Assembly (NCBI GenBank): GCA_030145425.1
Contig: JAQYVO010000225.1
Location: forward strand, 1-64,000
DNA length: 64,000 nt
Direction: 5' to 3'
Source: Chromatiales bacterium
GTDB lineage: Bacteria > Pseudomonadota > Gammaproteobacteria > Chromatiales > Chromatiaceae
Positions 1-8,071 of the stretch are shown piece after piece. Numbering within the stretch: position 1 is the first letter of the stretch; each line of letters starts with the position of its first letter. The notes under the pieces are model-generated. The model saw only the letters and a list, made by a program, of their open reading frames with translations, was not told the origin of the DNA and did no database searches. The translations under genes were made by a program, and so were the position numbers.

Positions 1-532
1 CCAGGCCTTCTACAACGGTCCGTTGCCCATCGGCCACGGGCAGACCATTTCCCAACCCTATATAGTTGCGTTGATGACCGATCTGCTGGATCCGCAGCCG
101 GATGACGAGATACTGGAGGTGGGAACGGGATCGGGCTACCAGGCGGCGGTTCTGTCCCGGCTGGTCAGGCAGGTCAATACGATGGAGATCATTGAACCGC
201 TACTGACTCGCGCAGCCGATAACTTGAGCAACCTGGGTTACACGAACGTGGTCTGTCGAGTCGGCGACGGTAACCACGGCTGGCCGGAAAAGGCCTCTTT
301 CGACGGCATTATCGTCACTGCAGCCGCACCTTCCATCCCCCACGCTTTGATAGATCAGCTCAAGCCCGGCGCCAGGATGGTGATCCCCGTGGGGTTGCCG
401 TATCACCACCAGGAGTTGATGCTTCTGGAAAAGGACGAAGCGGGAGAGGTTTCGACTCGGGATGTGCTTGGTGTCATCTTCGTCCCCCTCACCGGAGATT
501 CTGTCTCGGCGAGGGGAGGGGAAAGCCAGTAA
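1..532 (+). CDS. pcm: Protein-L-isoaspartate O-methyltransferase (5' end cut by window)
   Basis: SAM-dependent enzyme that methylates isoaspartyl residues and so starts repair of age-damaged cytosolic proteins. The frame is open from base 2 and enters with the family block PLPIGHGQTISQPYIVA, so the N-terminal part lies outside the window; the TTG at 23 is internal to the gene. The SAM-binding glycine motif EVGTGSGYQ is clear, followed by the acidic/hydrophobic MEIIEPL strand and the RMVIPVG strand of the methyltransferase fold. The C-terminus is in the usual place. The next gene is convergent, its stop only 4 bp away, so the two transcription units meet here. Confidence 0.95.
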   Translation, partial: QAFYNGPLPIGHGQTISQPYIVALMTDLLDPQPDDEILEVGTGSGYQAAVLSRLVRQVNTMEIIEPLLTRAADNLSNLGYTNVVCRVGDGNHGWPEKASFDGIIVTAAAPSIPHALIDQLKPGARMVIPVGLPYHHQELMLLEKDEAGEVSTRDVLGVIFVPLTGDSVSARGGESQ

Positions 533-536
533 AGCT

Positions 537-974
537 TCAGAGCCGCTCCGGCAGGCTGCTTCTTATCTGGGATAGATCGTGTGTTGCCAGGTTCTTTGAA
601 ATCTCCGCTGCCACCAGCCTCTGCAGTGAACTTGACTGATGTTTTCTCAGGACACCCAGAAACCCCGGTGCGGCAATCACGTAAAGCTTGCCGAAACGCC
701 CGTTGACCCGGCCTGCCTCCAGTTCCTCACAGACCTGAGCCGCGAATTTTACGGTTTCTTCCTGCTTGGCCTCCGATTCATGCCCCATGTTGTGATGACC
801 CGACGGACCCGGATTGCGGTCTCTGCCGGCTTTGTCGGAAACCAGGTCCCCTTCATGCAGTCTGGCCTGTGGATGGGCCAATGTCTGTATCTCAATAATG
901 GGATCGTTTCCGTTCTCGGCGGTGAATATCCTTGCCCGGCTCGTATCGGCTACAACTATCCAGATTGAATTCAT
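537..974 (-). CDS. Host attachment protein family (AtsE-like)
   Basis: A 145-residue protein resembling the family annotated as 'protein required for attachment to host cells'. Visible landmarks are the N-terminal strand WIVVADTSRARIF, a polar middle with GRDRNPGPSGHH, and the C-terminal half with FGKLYVIAAPGFLGVLR. The start at 974 is chosen because AAGGAGGGC lies a few bases upstream; an in-frame start 39 bases further upstream adds arginine-rich residues outside the family core. The biochemical role is not established, and the attachment label rests on a plant-associated homologue. It stands alone, convergent with pcm and divergent from the methyltransferase gene at 1119. Confidence 0.75.
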   Translation of the reverse strand: MNSIWIVVADTSRARIFTAENGNDPIIEIQTLAHPQARLHEGDLVSDKAGRDRNPGPSGHHNMGHESEAKQEETVKFAAQVCEELEAGRVNGRFGKLYVIAAPGFLGVLRKHQSSSLQRLVAAEISKNLATHDLSQIRSSLPERL

Positions 975-1118
975 AACTGCCCTCCTTCTCATGGGCGGAA
1001 GCGCCCTCGCCACCCCCGTTGGACTCTCCTATTGAAAAGTATAGGGCAGAAAAGGTCTTTCTTGGGATATCTCTATCGGTAGTACTATGGCATTGGGATT
1101 ATCAGGGATGGGTTCGAT

Positions 1119-1778
1119 ATGAAACATGACTTTTGGCACGAACGCTGGCTTCGAAACGAGACCGGTTTTCACCAGCAGGAATTCAACACTCATCTTCAGG
1201 AATTCTGGTCGCGCCTGGGGCTGCCGTCCGATGCCGGGGTCTTCGTTCCTTTATGCGGTAAAAGTCTGGATCTGCTTTGGCTGCGTGCCCAGGGTCATGA
1301 AGTCACCGGTGTTGAGATCAGCCCGGTCGCGGTTGGGGATTTCTTCAGGGAGAAGGAATTGACGCCAAGGAAGTCCAGGCAGGGCCCGTTCGAACGGTGG
1401 GAGACGGATGGCCTTGCGATTCTGTGCGGAGACTTTTTTGATCTGAAAGTGACGGATCTCCAGAACTGTTCCGGCATCTTCGACCGCGCATCCCTGATTG
1501 CGCTGCCGCCGGAAATGCGAGATGACTATGCGGCGCACCTGCGACGCATTACTCCACCCGGAGCACGGGCGCTGCTGGTTGCCATGGAGTATTCCCAGGA
1601 ACAGATGCAGGGGCCGCCCTTTTCCGTCGGGGAAGAGGAGATTCGGAAGCTCTATGGTCAGGCTTACGACATAAAGCGGCTCTATTCCCTGGATATCCTG
1701 GAAGAGCATGCGCGATTTCGGGAGAAGGGTTTGACGAGTCTGACCGAGAAGGTTTATCTGATGGAGCCAGGTGGGTGA
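1119..1778 (+). CDS. tpm: Thiopurine S-methyltransferase family protein
   Basis: A 219-residue SAM-dependent methyltransferase of the bacterial TPMT family, cytosolic, expected to methylate thiols or metalloid oxyanions such as selenite and tellurite. Family signatures are the N-terminal FWHERW, the VPLCGKSLDLLWL motif with GHEVTGVEIS that bind SAM, and FDRASLIALPPEMR further on. Length is normal for the family. It appears monocistronic: the upstream gene is divergent and the downstream space carries an inverted-repeat element. In a sulfur-metabolising organism methylation of Se or Te compounds is a plausible role, but the substrate cannot be read from sequence. Confidence 0.88.
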   Translation: MKHDFWHERWLRNETGFHQQEFNTHLQEFWSRLGLPSDAGVFVPLCGKSLDLLWLRAQGHEVTGVEISPVAVGDFFREKELTPRKSRQGPFERWETDGLAILCGDFFDLKVTDLQNCSGIFDRASLIALPPEMRDDYAAHLRRITPPGARALLVAMEYSQEQMQGPPFSVGEEEIRKLYGQAYDIKRLYSLDILEEHARFREKGLTSLTEKVYLMEPGG

Positions 1779-1823
1779 CTTTTTTACCGGCTCCTCCCCT
1801 GATGAAGTGAGTAGATTACTATT

Positions 1824-1895
1824 GTAGGGTCGAATTCATTCGGCCAAGGTTGGATTCGAATCAACCAGTTGTTGGCCGAATGAATTCGGCCCTAC
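1824..1895. repeat. Paired REP-like hairpins, locus 1
   Basis: Two inverted copies of a short palindrome (1824-1847 and 1872-1895) separated by 24 bp. Each arm is itself a hairpin of the form GGYCGAAT-TC-ATTCGRCC flanked by GTAG on the outside. The left arm mixes the two forms (GGTC with GGCC, a G-U pair in RNA); the right arm is the GGCC form. The sequence just upstream (gtagattactatt) matches the flank at the other loci near 12.5, 38.2 and 61 kb, so the whole unit is dispersed. Confidence 0.9.
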
Positions 1896-1985
1896 AGTTC
1901 TGGTGTCGGACGGAATACGTTTTAATCGTAAATGTTGATTTACCCGCTCAATCAGGAGAAGAGCGTTTTTACCAATCACATCGGC

Positions 1986-2951
1986 TCAATCCATGCCGAA
2001 AATAGACTGCAGGTGGTCTACTATTTTTTCCTCAAGCCAATATTTGGGCTTCAAAGGATGGGGCCCATGCACAAATCCCACATGACCGCCCGCGTCGCTC
2101 ACCTCCAGGGTTACGGCGGGCGACAGGTCATCTTCATCCGGTATCGTGTCTGGCCACATGAAGGGATCGTCTCTGGCGTGCAGAACGAGGGTGGGGGTCT
2201 TGATGGTCTTGAGATACTGCCTGCAGCTGGAGTTCCGGTAGTAGTGATCGACACCCCTGAAACCATGCAGCGGGGCCGTCACCTTGTCATCAAATTCGCG
2301 AAAGCTGCGAATGCGATCGACATCAACTTCGAACGGCATCCTGACGAGGCCTCGCTTTCGCTTGTATGAGGCCCTTAATCGCTTCAACAGATGATTTCTG
2401 TAGATTTTCGATGTCCCCTGATCCAGCCTCATGGCACAGTCGTTGAGATCGAAGGGCACCGATACCGCAACGGCAGCCCGGAGGGTTGATGCCTCACCCT
2501 GTTCACCCAGCCATTTCAAAAGCACATTGCCACCCAGGGATATGCCGATCGCAGCGCTTACCGGCCTGTCGAACTTTCGTTCCACATGCCGAATCACCTG
2601 TTGCAGATCTTTCGTTTCTCCCGAGTGGTAGCTCCTCGGCAGACGATTGGGTTCCCCGCTGCAGCCGCGAAAGTGCATGAAAAGAGGCAGGAACCCTGAC
2701 CGGTTAAGGGCACTGAGCAGGCCGGTGGCATAGTGTGATCGTATGGATCCTTCCAGTCCGTGCAGAAGCAGGACCACCGGCCCACTGTTTTCACCTGTCC
2801 AGGCGATGTCCAGGAAATCCCCGTCAGGCAGTTCCAGGCGTTCGGTGGATAGCGGAAGTTTCCGGGGACGGTGGAAAAACAGGGGCCACACGGTTTGAAG
2901 ATGTGGTCCCGATAGCCACCGCGCAGGTCTGAATAGACTCTCTTTAATCAC
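1986..2951 (-). CDS. yheT: Alpha/beta hydrolase of the YheT/COG0429 family
   Basis: A 321-residue alpha/beta-hydrolase of the YheT group (predicted esterase or acyl hydrolase, substrate unknown). It shows the family N-terminus with HLQTVWPLFFHRP, the oxyanion strand VVLLLHGLEGS, the MHFRGCSGEPNR motif and the nucleophile elbow GISLGGNVLL with its serine. The C-terminal half holds PTLVLHARDDPFM (acid residue) and DAGGHVGF (catalytic histidine). Translation starts at GTG, 12 bases after the TPR gene stop, so it is probably the last gene of the TonB operon, though its function need not be linked. Confidence 0.88.
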   Translation of the reverse strand: MIKESLFRPARWLSGPHLQTVWPLFFHRPRKLPLSTERLELPDGDFLDIAWTGENSGPVVLLLHGLEGSIRSHYATGLLSALNRSGFLPLFMHFRGCSGEPNRLPRSYHSGETKDLQQVIRHVERKFDRPVSAAIGISLGGNVLLKWLGEQGEASTLRAAVAVSVPFDLNDCAMRLDQGTSKIYRNHLLKRLRASYKRKRGLVRMPFEVDVDRIRSFREFDDKVTAPLHGFRGVDHYYRNSSCRQYLKTIKTPTLVLHARDDPFMWPDTIPDEDDLSPAVTLEVSDAGGHVGFVHGPHPLKPKYWLEEKIVDHLQSIFGMD

Positions 2952-2963
2952 GGTATTCAGATG

Positions 2964-4184
2964 TCAGGGTGCTTTGACCCTCTCCATGGCCGCCTGTTTT
3001 TCAATGTATCGAAGCCAGGCCTGCGCCTCGTCATGGAACGCCGCGTCCGCCTGGGCAAGCCGGAAGATATCCCGCGAGGCCTCAACATTGCCCGTTTGAT
3101 AATGGCTGATGCCCAGCAGGAGCCGGGCATGTCCCACGGCCCCGGTATCGCCGGAAGCAAGGGCGTTTTCCAGGGTGTCTCTGGCTGCCCGCCATTGCTC
3201 CATATCCGCCAGAAGGGTGCCGAGCTGATATTGCAGGGAACCGCTCGGCATCTGTGATACTGCCTGTGCCAGTATGCCCCGGGCCCGTTCTTTTTCCCTG
3301 GCACGCAAAAGACAGTGGACCAGCAACCGGTAGTGCGCTTCGGTTCGGGGGATATTGCCCGTCTCGAGTTCGTGTTCGAGAAGATCGGCGGCCTGATAGG
3401 GCATGCCCTGTCGGTCGTAGGATCTTACCAGGCGGATTTTTTCCGCAGTGTTCAGCATACCCCGTCGATACATGAGTTCCTGGAGCGCCAGGGACTCCGG
3501 AGCCATTTCCGCGTGCCGGTACCAATACAGCAGGTTGTCCCAGAATGCTCCCATATCGGGATAGCGGCGGATTGCCCGCTGCGAAACCCTGATTGCTTCC
3601 GCGCCCCGGCCTGTTTTCTGGTAGCAGGCCAGAAGCAGTTCGTACCAGGCGGCGGGTCCGCCCCCGTCAGCCGAAATCGCCTTCTCCATTTGATTCGCAG
3701 CCGCGCCATAACTGCCCAGTCGATAATAGGCTGTGGCCAGCAGAGCCATACTCTCAGCAGTCGGGTCTTTCTCTTCATTAATCCACCGGAGAAGATAACC
3801 GGCGCCGTCCCGGTAGGATGCTTCCGCGATCAGCAACTGCCCGATGCTGTAACGCAGATCATGGTTTACCCACGCCGGGAGCATTCCGGTCTCCAGGGCC
3901 TGTTTGAATGCGTTGATCGCTGCCGGCCGGTTCCCCATGGTGGAATGGATATGTCCTAGCAGTTGCAGTGACACCGCCCGGTCGTAGGTTTGGGCCTCGA
4001 GCTTCGGAATCAGCCGATTCAAAGTGGTCAAGGCGCGTTTGAACTTACCCTGATCAATCAGATCATCAATGTTTGCCAGCTCGCTGTAGGCGGATTCGGT
4101 CAGGGCATTTTCGTTGCCGAATACGGATCCGAATCCGCAGCAGAACAGCAGCAACAGCAGGAGAGTGGACATCTTGGAGATCAT
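2964..4184 (-). CDS. TPR-repeat protein of the TonB2-type system
   Basis: A 406-residue secreted tetratricopeptide-repeat protein. The N-terminus is a signal peptide with a long leucine run (MSTLLLLLLFCCGFGSVFG). The rest is made of helical repeats, for example AAINAFKQALETG, GAAANQMEKAI, AAWYELLLACYQKTGRGAEAI and AARDTLENALASG. It starts one base after the tonB stop, so it is translationally coupled. TPR proteins occupy this position in Vibrio-type TonB2 operons, where they are needed for full uptake activity. A scaffold role between TonB and the outer membrane receptor is an inference. Confidence 0.82.
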   Translation of the reverse strand: MISKMSTLLLLLLFCCGFGSVFGNENALTESAYSELANIDDLIDQGKFKRALTTLNRLIPKLEAQTYDRAVSLQLLGHIHSTMGNRPAAINAFKQALETGMLPAWVNHDLRYSIGQLLIAEASYRDGAGYLLRWINEEKDPTAESMALLATAYYRLGSYGAAANQMEKAISADGGGPAAWYELLLACYQKTGRGAEAIRVSQRAIRRYPDMGAFWDNLLYWYRHAEMAPESLALQELMYRRGMLNTAEKIRLVRSYDRQGMPYQAADLLEHELETGNIPRTEAHYRLLVHCLLRAREKERARGILAQAVSQMPSGSLQYQLGTLLADMEQWRAARDTLENALASGDTGAVGHARLLLGISHYQTGNVEASRDIFRLAQADAAFHDEAQAWLRYIEKQAAMERVKAP

Positions 4185-4185
4185 C

Positions 4186-4890
4186 TCAGCGCTCGCTGAG
4201 CGTAAAGGTGATGTCCTGAACCGCTCTTACCTCTTCAGTGCGCGGGTTGAATCTCCATTTCCCGATAGCACCCAGGACTGCCCGGTCGAAGACATAGGGG
4301 GGGGACGATTTGACGATCTTCGGATCTCTCACGCTTCCAACGGTAGTAATGGTGAAGGCTACGGTAACCACACCCTCCACACCGGACCGCTTTGCCCGCC
4401 TGGGATAGTGTGGTGTTTCCCGGTACAGGGGGACCAGGGCGTTATCGGGGCTGTACGCTGCCGCTCCCGGAGAAGCGGCTGATTCGGCCGCCTTCGCTTT
4501 CAAGGCCTTTTCCAGAGTCGGCCTTGATACCAGTTTCAGGGGTATCCGGACGGCGGACTCCTGATGTTCGATACCCGTCGGCTCAGACATCTGCAAAGGC
4601 TCGGGCAGCGGCAGCCGGGGCAGCGTGGGGCGATCCGATGGTTCTGGCGACTCCGGCCCGGCAGCGTCCATCTCTGGGGCTGCCGCCGGAGACATATCGG
4701 CCCGCAGGGTTGAAGGCGAGTGCAGGAAACTGACCAGTCGGCTGGTGGAGATTAGCTGCGTCTGTGCCGGGTTGTATCTGACCATGGCGTGCACGAACCA
4801 GAGCAGCAGCACATTGACCGCGACGGCCAGGGCCAGGCTGACAATGAATCTGCCGGAGCGCATCGTGCTCAATGCTCCACGGTTTCCCAT
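4186..4890 (-). CDS. tonB: TonB family energy transducer
   Basis: An inner-membrane-anchored periplasmic protein that carries the ExbB/ExbD energy to outer membrane receptors. It has one N-terminal membrane helix (FIVSLALAVAVNVLLLWFVHA), a short proline-containing spacer rather than the long Pro-rich arm of classical TonB, and the C-terminal domain starting PHYPRRAKRSGVEGVV and ending near WRFNPRTEEVRAVQDI. The start at 4890 overlaps exbD by 22 bases and has GGGGAG eight bases upstream; a second ATG at 4863 is possible. The short spacer fits TonB2-like proteins that work with an accessory TPR protein. Confidence 0.9.
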   Translation of the reverse strand: MGNRGALSTMRSGRFIVSLALAVAVNVLLLWFVHAMVRYNPAQTQLISTSRLVSFLHSPSTLRADMSPAAAPEMDAAGPESPEPSDRPTLPRLPLPEPLQMSEPTGIEHQESAVRIPLKLVSRPTLEKALKAKAAESAASPGAAAYSPDNALVPLYRETPHYPRRAKRSGVEGVVTVAFTITTVGSVRDPKIVKSSPPYVFDRAVLGAIGKWRFNPRTEEVRAVQDITFTLSER

Positions 4891-5309
4891 TTGGGAAACT
4901 CCCCGCGGCGCGGTTCGGCTGCCACAGACACGTTATGCACCCCGGCGAGACGGACCTGATCCACGATCCCGACCAGCACCCCGGTGCGTGCCTCCCGGTC
5001 CGCCCTGATGATCACAGCACGCTGCGGATCTTCCGCGCGAAGCCGCTCCACGCGACGGCGTATCGTTGCCGGATCGATGGGCTGGTTTTCCATCCAGACG
5101 TTTCCGGCATCGTCAATGCTGATGCTGATTGCCCCCGGCTCTCGCTGCGTGGCGGATTCGGCGCCCGGTCGGTTGACCTGCACACCAGCCTCCCTGTCAA
5201 AGGAAGAGGTTACGATAAAAAAGATCAGCAGGATAAACACCATATCCAGCAGGGGCGTCAGATTGACGGCCGCTGCCGGGCTTTCGGTTTCCGAGTGTCT
5301 TCTGCGCAT
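4869..5309 (-). CDS. exbD: ExbD/TolR family biopolymer transporter
   Basis: A 146-residue inner membrane protein with one N-terminal helix (LTPLLDMVFILLIFFIVTSSF) and a periplasmic domain. The aspartate in PLLDMVF is the proton-carrying residue of this family. The periplasmic part contains the ISISIDDAGNVWMENQPI and VIIRADREARTGVLV strands typical of ExbD/TolR. Together with the ExbB protein encoded just upstream it forms the proton channel that powers TonB. It lies between exbB and tonB in a tight minus-strand operon. Confidence 0.92.
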   Translation of the reverse strand: MRRRHSETESPAAAVNLTPLLDMVFILLIFFIVTSSFDREAGVQVNRPGAESATQREPGAISISIDDAGNVWMENQPIDPATIRRRVERLRAEDPQRAVIIRADREARTGVLVGIVDQVRLAGVHNVSVAAEPRRGEFPKWETVEH

Positions 5310-5334
5310 AATGTTGGTAGGTAACAGGTTTCCC

Positions 5335-5853
5335 CTATACCAGTTTATCGCTCACTTTATGTATCTCGATGCGCGCCCGCTGCTGCAGATTGATGCTGAA
5401 ATAGAGACTCGCGATGGCAGTGACCAGTCCGGCGGTCGTGGGCAACAGGGCCTTGGAGATGCCGGTCGACAAGGCACGGGAGTTGCCGCTGCCGAAAGTA
5501 TTGAGAATGTCGAATGTGGCGATCATCCCGGTCACCGTGCCGAGAAGACCCAGCAGGGGCAGGATGCCGGTGAGCACCTGTATGGTCAAGAGATGCCTGT
5601 GCAACGCCAGGGAAAGCTCCGAGATCAATCCTTCCCGAATGCGACGGGCATACCAGCTGTTTCGCTCCTCGCGGTGCGCCCACCGATCCGCCACGCATCC
5701 GAGGGTCTTGGGATACTCGATCGCGTAATACCAGTAGCGCTCGATGATCAGCGTCCACAGCAGGATCGAGGTGACGATGATGACCGGGATAACCGGTCCG
5801 CCGCGCTCCACAAGCATGGACAGGATGTCCGTTAAGTGAAGGGGATCAGCCAT
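5335..5853 (-). CDS. exbB: ExbB-type MotA/TolQ/ExbB proton channel protein (short)
   Basis: A 172-residue inner membrane protein, the small ExbB of TonB2-type systems. It has an N-terminal helix (PVIPVIIVTSILLWTLIIERYWY) and two more helices, LTGILPLLGLLGTVTGMIATF and LSTGISKALLPTTAGLVTAIASLYF, which carry the family signature. The start at 5853 lies inside the stop region of the upstream gene (8-base overlap) and is preferred to an upstream in-frame start at 5925, which would add 24 residues with no family resemblance. Confidence 0.92.
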   Translation of the reverse strand: MADPLHLTDILSMLVERGGPVIPVIIVTSILLWTLIIERYWYYAIEYPKTLGCVADRWAHREERNSWYARRIREGLISELSLALHRHLLTIQVLTGILPLLGLLGTVTGMIATFDILNTFGSGNSRALSTGISKALLPTTAGLVTAIASLYFSINLQQRARIEIHKVSDKLV

Positions 5854-7228
5854 GGGCCGAAGCGCCGGGGAGCGCGGGCTGTGGTGCGCTCTGTTGTTCC
5901 GCGAGTCTTGCCACCATGGCCGCACTCTGTTCGTCCAGTACCTGAATGATCCGGTTGCTGCGGGAGGAGAGAAAACTGTGCAGCAGTAATAACGGGATCG
6001 CCACCACCAGACCCTCCACCGTGGTCACCAGTGCCTGGGAGATTCCCCCGGACATCATCCGTGGATCGCCGGTGCCGTGTACGGTGACTGCCTGAAAGGT
6101 TTCGATGATGCCGGTCACCGTCCCGAGCAGGCCCAACAACGGTGCAATCGCGGCAAGCACAGACAGGGTTCCCAGGCCCCAGCGGATTCGTGGGAGTTCC
6201 CTGAGAATCGCCTCATCCAGTTTCAGGCCCAGGGTCTCGGTGTCGACCCTGGGATTATCGGTATATACCTGAAGAATCCGGCCGAGTGGGTTGAGGCGAT
6301 CCGGCGTCTTGTTTTTCAACTGGCGCCGGATGCCCCCTTCCAGACGGCCCAGCACCCAAAGGCGTCTCCCGGCGATCAACAGGCCGATGCCCCCCAGCCC
6401 CAGGATGATCCAGCCGATAACGCCCCCCTGGTCGATGCCCTGGCGGATTCGCTCCTCCAGGTCCGGGGTCTGGGACAGTTGCAGGAGCAGATCGCCCCGG
6501 GTCGGGTCGATGGGCATTGGCACAAAACCCGAGTCGGCCTGCTCCAGTTTCAGGGCCTGGTCCCGGTAGCGGGCCGGCGGCTGCCGGCGTGGCTCTATCA
6601 GCCGGCCGCTGCCGGGCAGGTAGCGCAGGAAGCTGCCGTCAGAAACCGCACCGAACAGGCCCACCCGGGTCACGTTAGCCTGCACGGGTTCGCCGTCCTT
6701 GTTGATGATGTCGGCCGGAAACCTCGCAACCCGGCCCATCTCGATCATTTCCTGCAGCTGCAGACGCCACAGCCCCTCTATCTGTTCCAGGGAGGGCAGC
6801 TCCCGGGTGCGGACCAGGTCTTTGACTCCCGTTGCCCGGTCTGGAATCTGGGCCGACACCAGGGAAGTCTCGGTGGCCTTGAGAAACCACTCGGCGGATC
6901 GCAGGAGCTGCTCACGCAGTTCATCCATATCGCCGAGCTCGGTCTCCAGCGCTAGACCAGCGTCCCTGATCCTGCTGATATTCTCCCCAGCCTCCCGGTC
7001 CAGGCGACTGCCGGCGGCCTGCTCATCGGCCAGCAGGGTCCTCGCCTCCGCAAGCAGCGCTTTCTGTTGGTCCCGGGCATCGGTGAATCGTTTCAGGCGT
7101 TCGGTATTTTTCCGCTGCTCCTGACCTTGTTGTTTGTGCACCTGCTCCAACAGCGCTTCCAGCGAATCGGCCCCCGAGGCGGAAACCGGCAACAGTATGA
7201 GCAACAACAGTATGACCCGGTGAATCAT
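5846..7228 (-). CDS. Large MotA/TolQ/ExbB protein with periplasmic N-terminal domain (TtpC-like)
   Basis: A 460-residue protein: signal peptide (RVILLLLILLPVSASGA), a coiled-coil-rich periplasmic domain of about 240 residues, then a membrane helix (GVIGWIILGLGGIGLLIAG) and an ExbB-like channel domain with LSVLAAIAPLLGLLGTVTGIIETF and GISQALVTTVEGLVVAIPLLLLHSF. This layout matches the TtpC proteins that work with TonB2 in Vibrio and other marine gammaproteobacteria. It overlaps the DUF3450 gene by 4 bases (ATGA) and the small exbB by 8, so the set is translationally coupled. The system thus has two ExbB-type proteins. Confidence 0.88.
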   Translation of the reverse strand: MIHRVILLLLILLPVSASGADSLEALLEQVHKQQGQEQRKNTERLKRFTDARDQQKALLAEARTLLADEQAAGSRLDREAGENISRIRDAGLALETELGDMDELREQLLRSAEWFLKATETSLVSAQIPDRATGVKDLVRTRELPSLEQIEGLWRLQLQEMIEMGRVARFPADIINKDGEPVQANVTRVGLFGAVSDGSFLRYLPGSGRLIEPRRQPPARYRDQALKLEQADSGFVPMPIDPTRGDLLLQLSQTPDLEERIRQGIDQGGVIGWIILGLGGIGLLIAGRRLWVLGRLEGGIRRQLKNKTPDRLNPLGRILQVYTDNPRVDTETLGLKLDEAILRELPRIRWGLGTLSVLAAIAPLLGLLGTVTGIIETFQAVTVHGTGDPRMMSGGISQALVTTVEGLVVAIPLLLLHSFLSSRSNRIIQVLDEQSAAMVARLAEQQSAPQPALPGASAHG

Positions 7229-7995
7229 TTCGGTGCCGGCACAGGGAGGCTGAGGAGGTCAGGCGGTACCTGGTTTCTTGCCACCCGGATACCCTGGGCC
7301 AGGGTGGGTATGAAATCCTTCGAGAGAGGGTGCCAGCGATTTTCCTCCTTGTCCCACAACCCGGCATGGTTGCCGTCCGGCGTGAGGTAATAGAGGCTGA
7401 CACGGCCGATGCGCAGATACTCAGCGGGTATCGTCCGGCCATCTTCCTCCAGGATGCCCTGGTAGGCCTCCATGGTCCGGCCGTAATCCAGTTCGATCTG
7501 GTAGGCCTCGGCGATCCGGCGGTATTTTTCCGGCATGCCCGTTTCGGGGTCGTCCATGATCTGTCGCAGCCGCACGATGCGGTCTTCCCGCTCAACCAAC
7601 AGAAATGGCAGATCCAGGGCGACGAATTTTTCCAGCACGTCGACCATTTGCACCATCAGGGGGATCAGTCCCTCCCTGATGTGGCGAAGGTTCTCCCGCT
7701 GCCGTCCAGTCGAGGCCAGCTGTCCTTCCTGTCTGGCAATCCGCCGCCTGATTTGTTCGTTTAGGGCACGCACTTCGTCGATTCTGTCCAGGGTCCGCCG
7801 ATATTCCCCGGCCATGCTGTCCGTGGATTCCGCCAGATCGTCGACCTGATTTTGGGTGTCCATGTTGTCGCCCTGCACCTCGATGCGACTGTCGATGGCC
7901 CGGCCCAGTGTGTCCGACGCCGTCACCGGGCTGGTCATGAGCCCAGAAAGGATCAGACAAAGCATGCAAAGCGGGGCTTTCCGATGTCGGTTCAT
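7225..7995 (-). CDS. DUF3450 periplasmic protein, first gene of the TonB operon
   Basis: A 256-residue protein with an N-terminal signal peptide (LCMLCLILSGLMTSPVTAS) followed by a long predicted coiled coil (about residues 40-110, rich in E, R, Q, L) and a C-terminal part with EAYQIELDYGRTMEAYQG and LYYLTPDGNHAGLWD. These are features of the DUF3450 family, usually encoded first in operons with TtpC-like, ExbB, ExbD, TonB and TPR genes. Its role is unknown; the coiled coil and periplasmic location suggest contact with the periplasmic domain of the next gene product. Confidence 0.85.
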   Translation of the reverse strand: MNRHRKAPLCMLCLILSGLMTSPVTASDTLGRAIDSRIEVQGDNMDTQNQVDDLAESTDSMAGEYRRTLDRIDEVRALNEQIRRRIARQEGQLASTGRQRENLRHIREGLIPLMVQMVDVLEKFVALDLPFLLVEREDRIVRLRQIMDDPETGMPEKYRRIAEAYQIELDYGRTMEAYQGILEEDGRTIPAEYLRIGRVSLYYLTPDGNHAGLWDKEENRWHPLSKDFIPTLAQGIRVARNQVPPDLLSLPVPAPK

Positions 7996-8025
7996 TGCGG
8001 TGGAGTATCGATGGGAAATGCGGGT

Positions 8026-8047
8026 TAGGGCCTGTTAACAGGCCCTA
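8026..8047. repeat. Perfect 22-bp palindrome of the GTTAAC repeat family
   Basis: A perfect palindrome made of TAGGGCCTGTT followed by its reverse complement AACAGGCCCTA. It lies between the formate dehydrogenase stop and the DUF3450 start. Single-sided versions of the same motif (GTGTTAACAGGCCCTA) occur before rimP, truB and motD. It could also serve as a weak hairpin between the two operons, but there is no T-run. Confidence 0.8.
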
Positions 8048-8071
8048 GATGGTATGGATTTTTGCGGGGTC

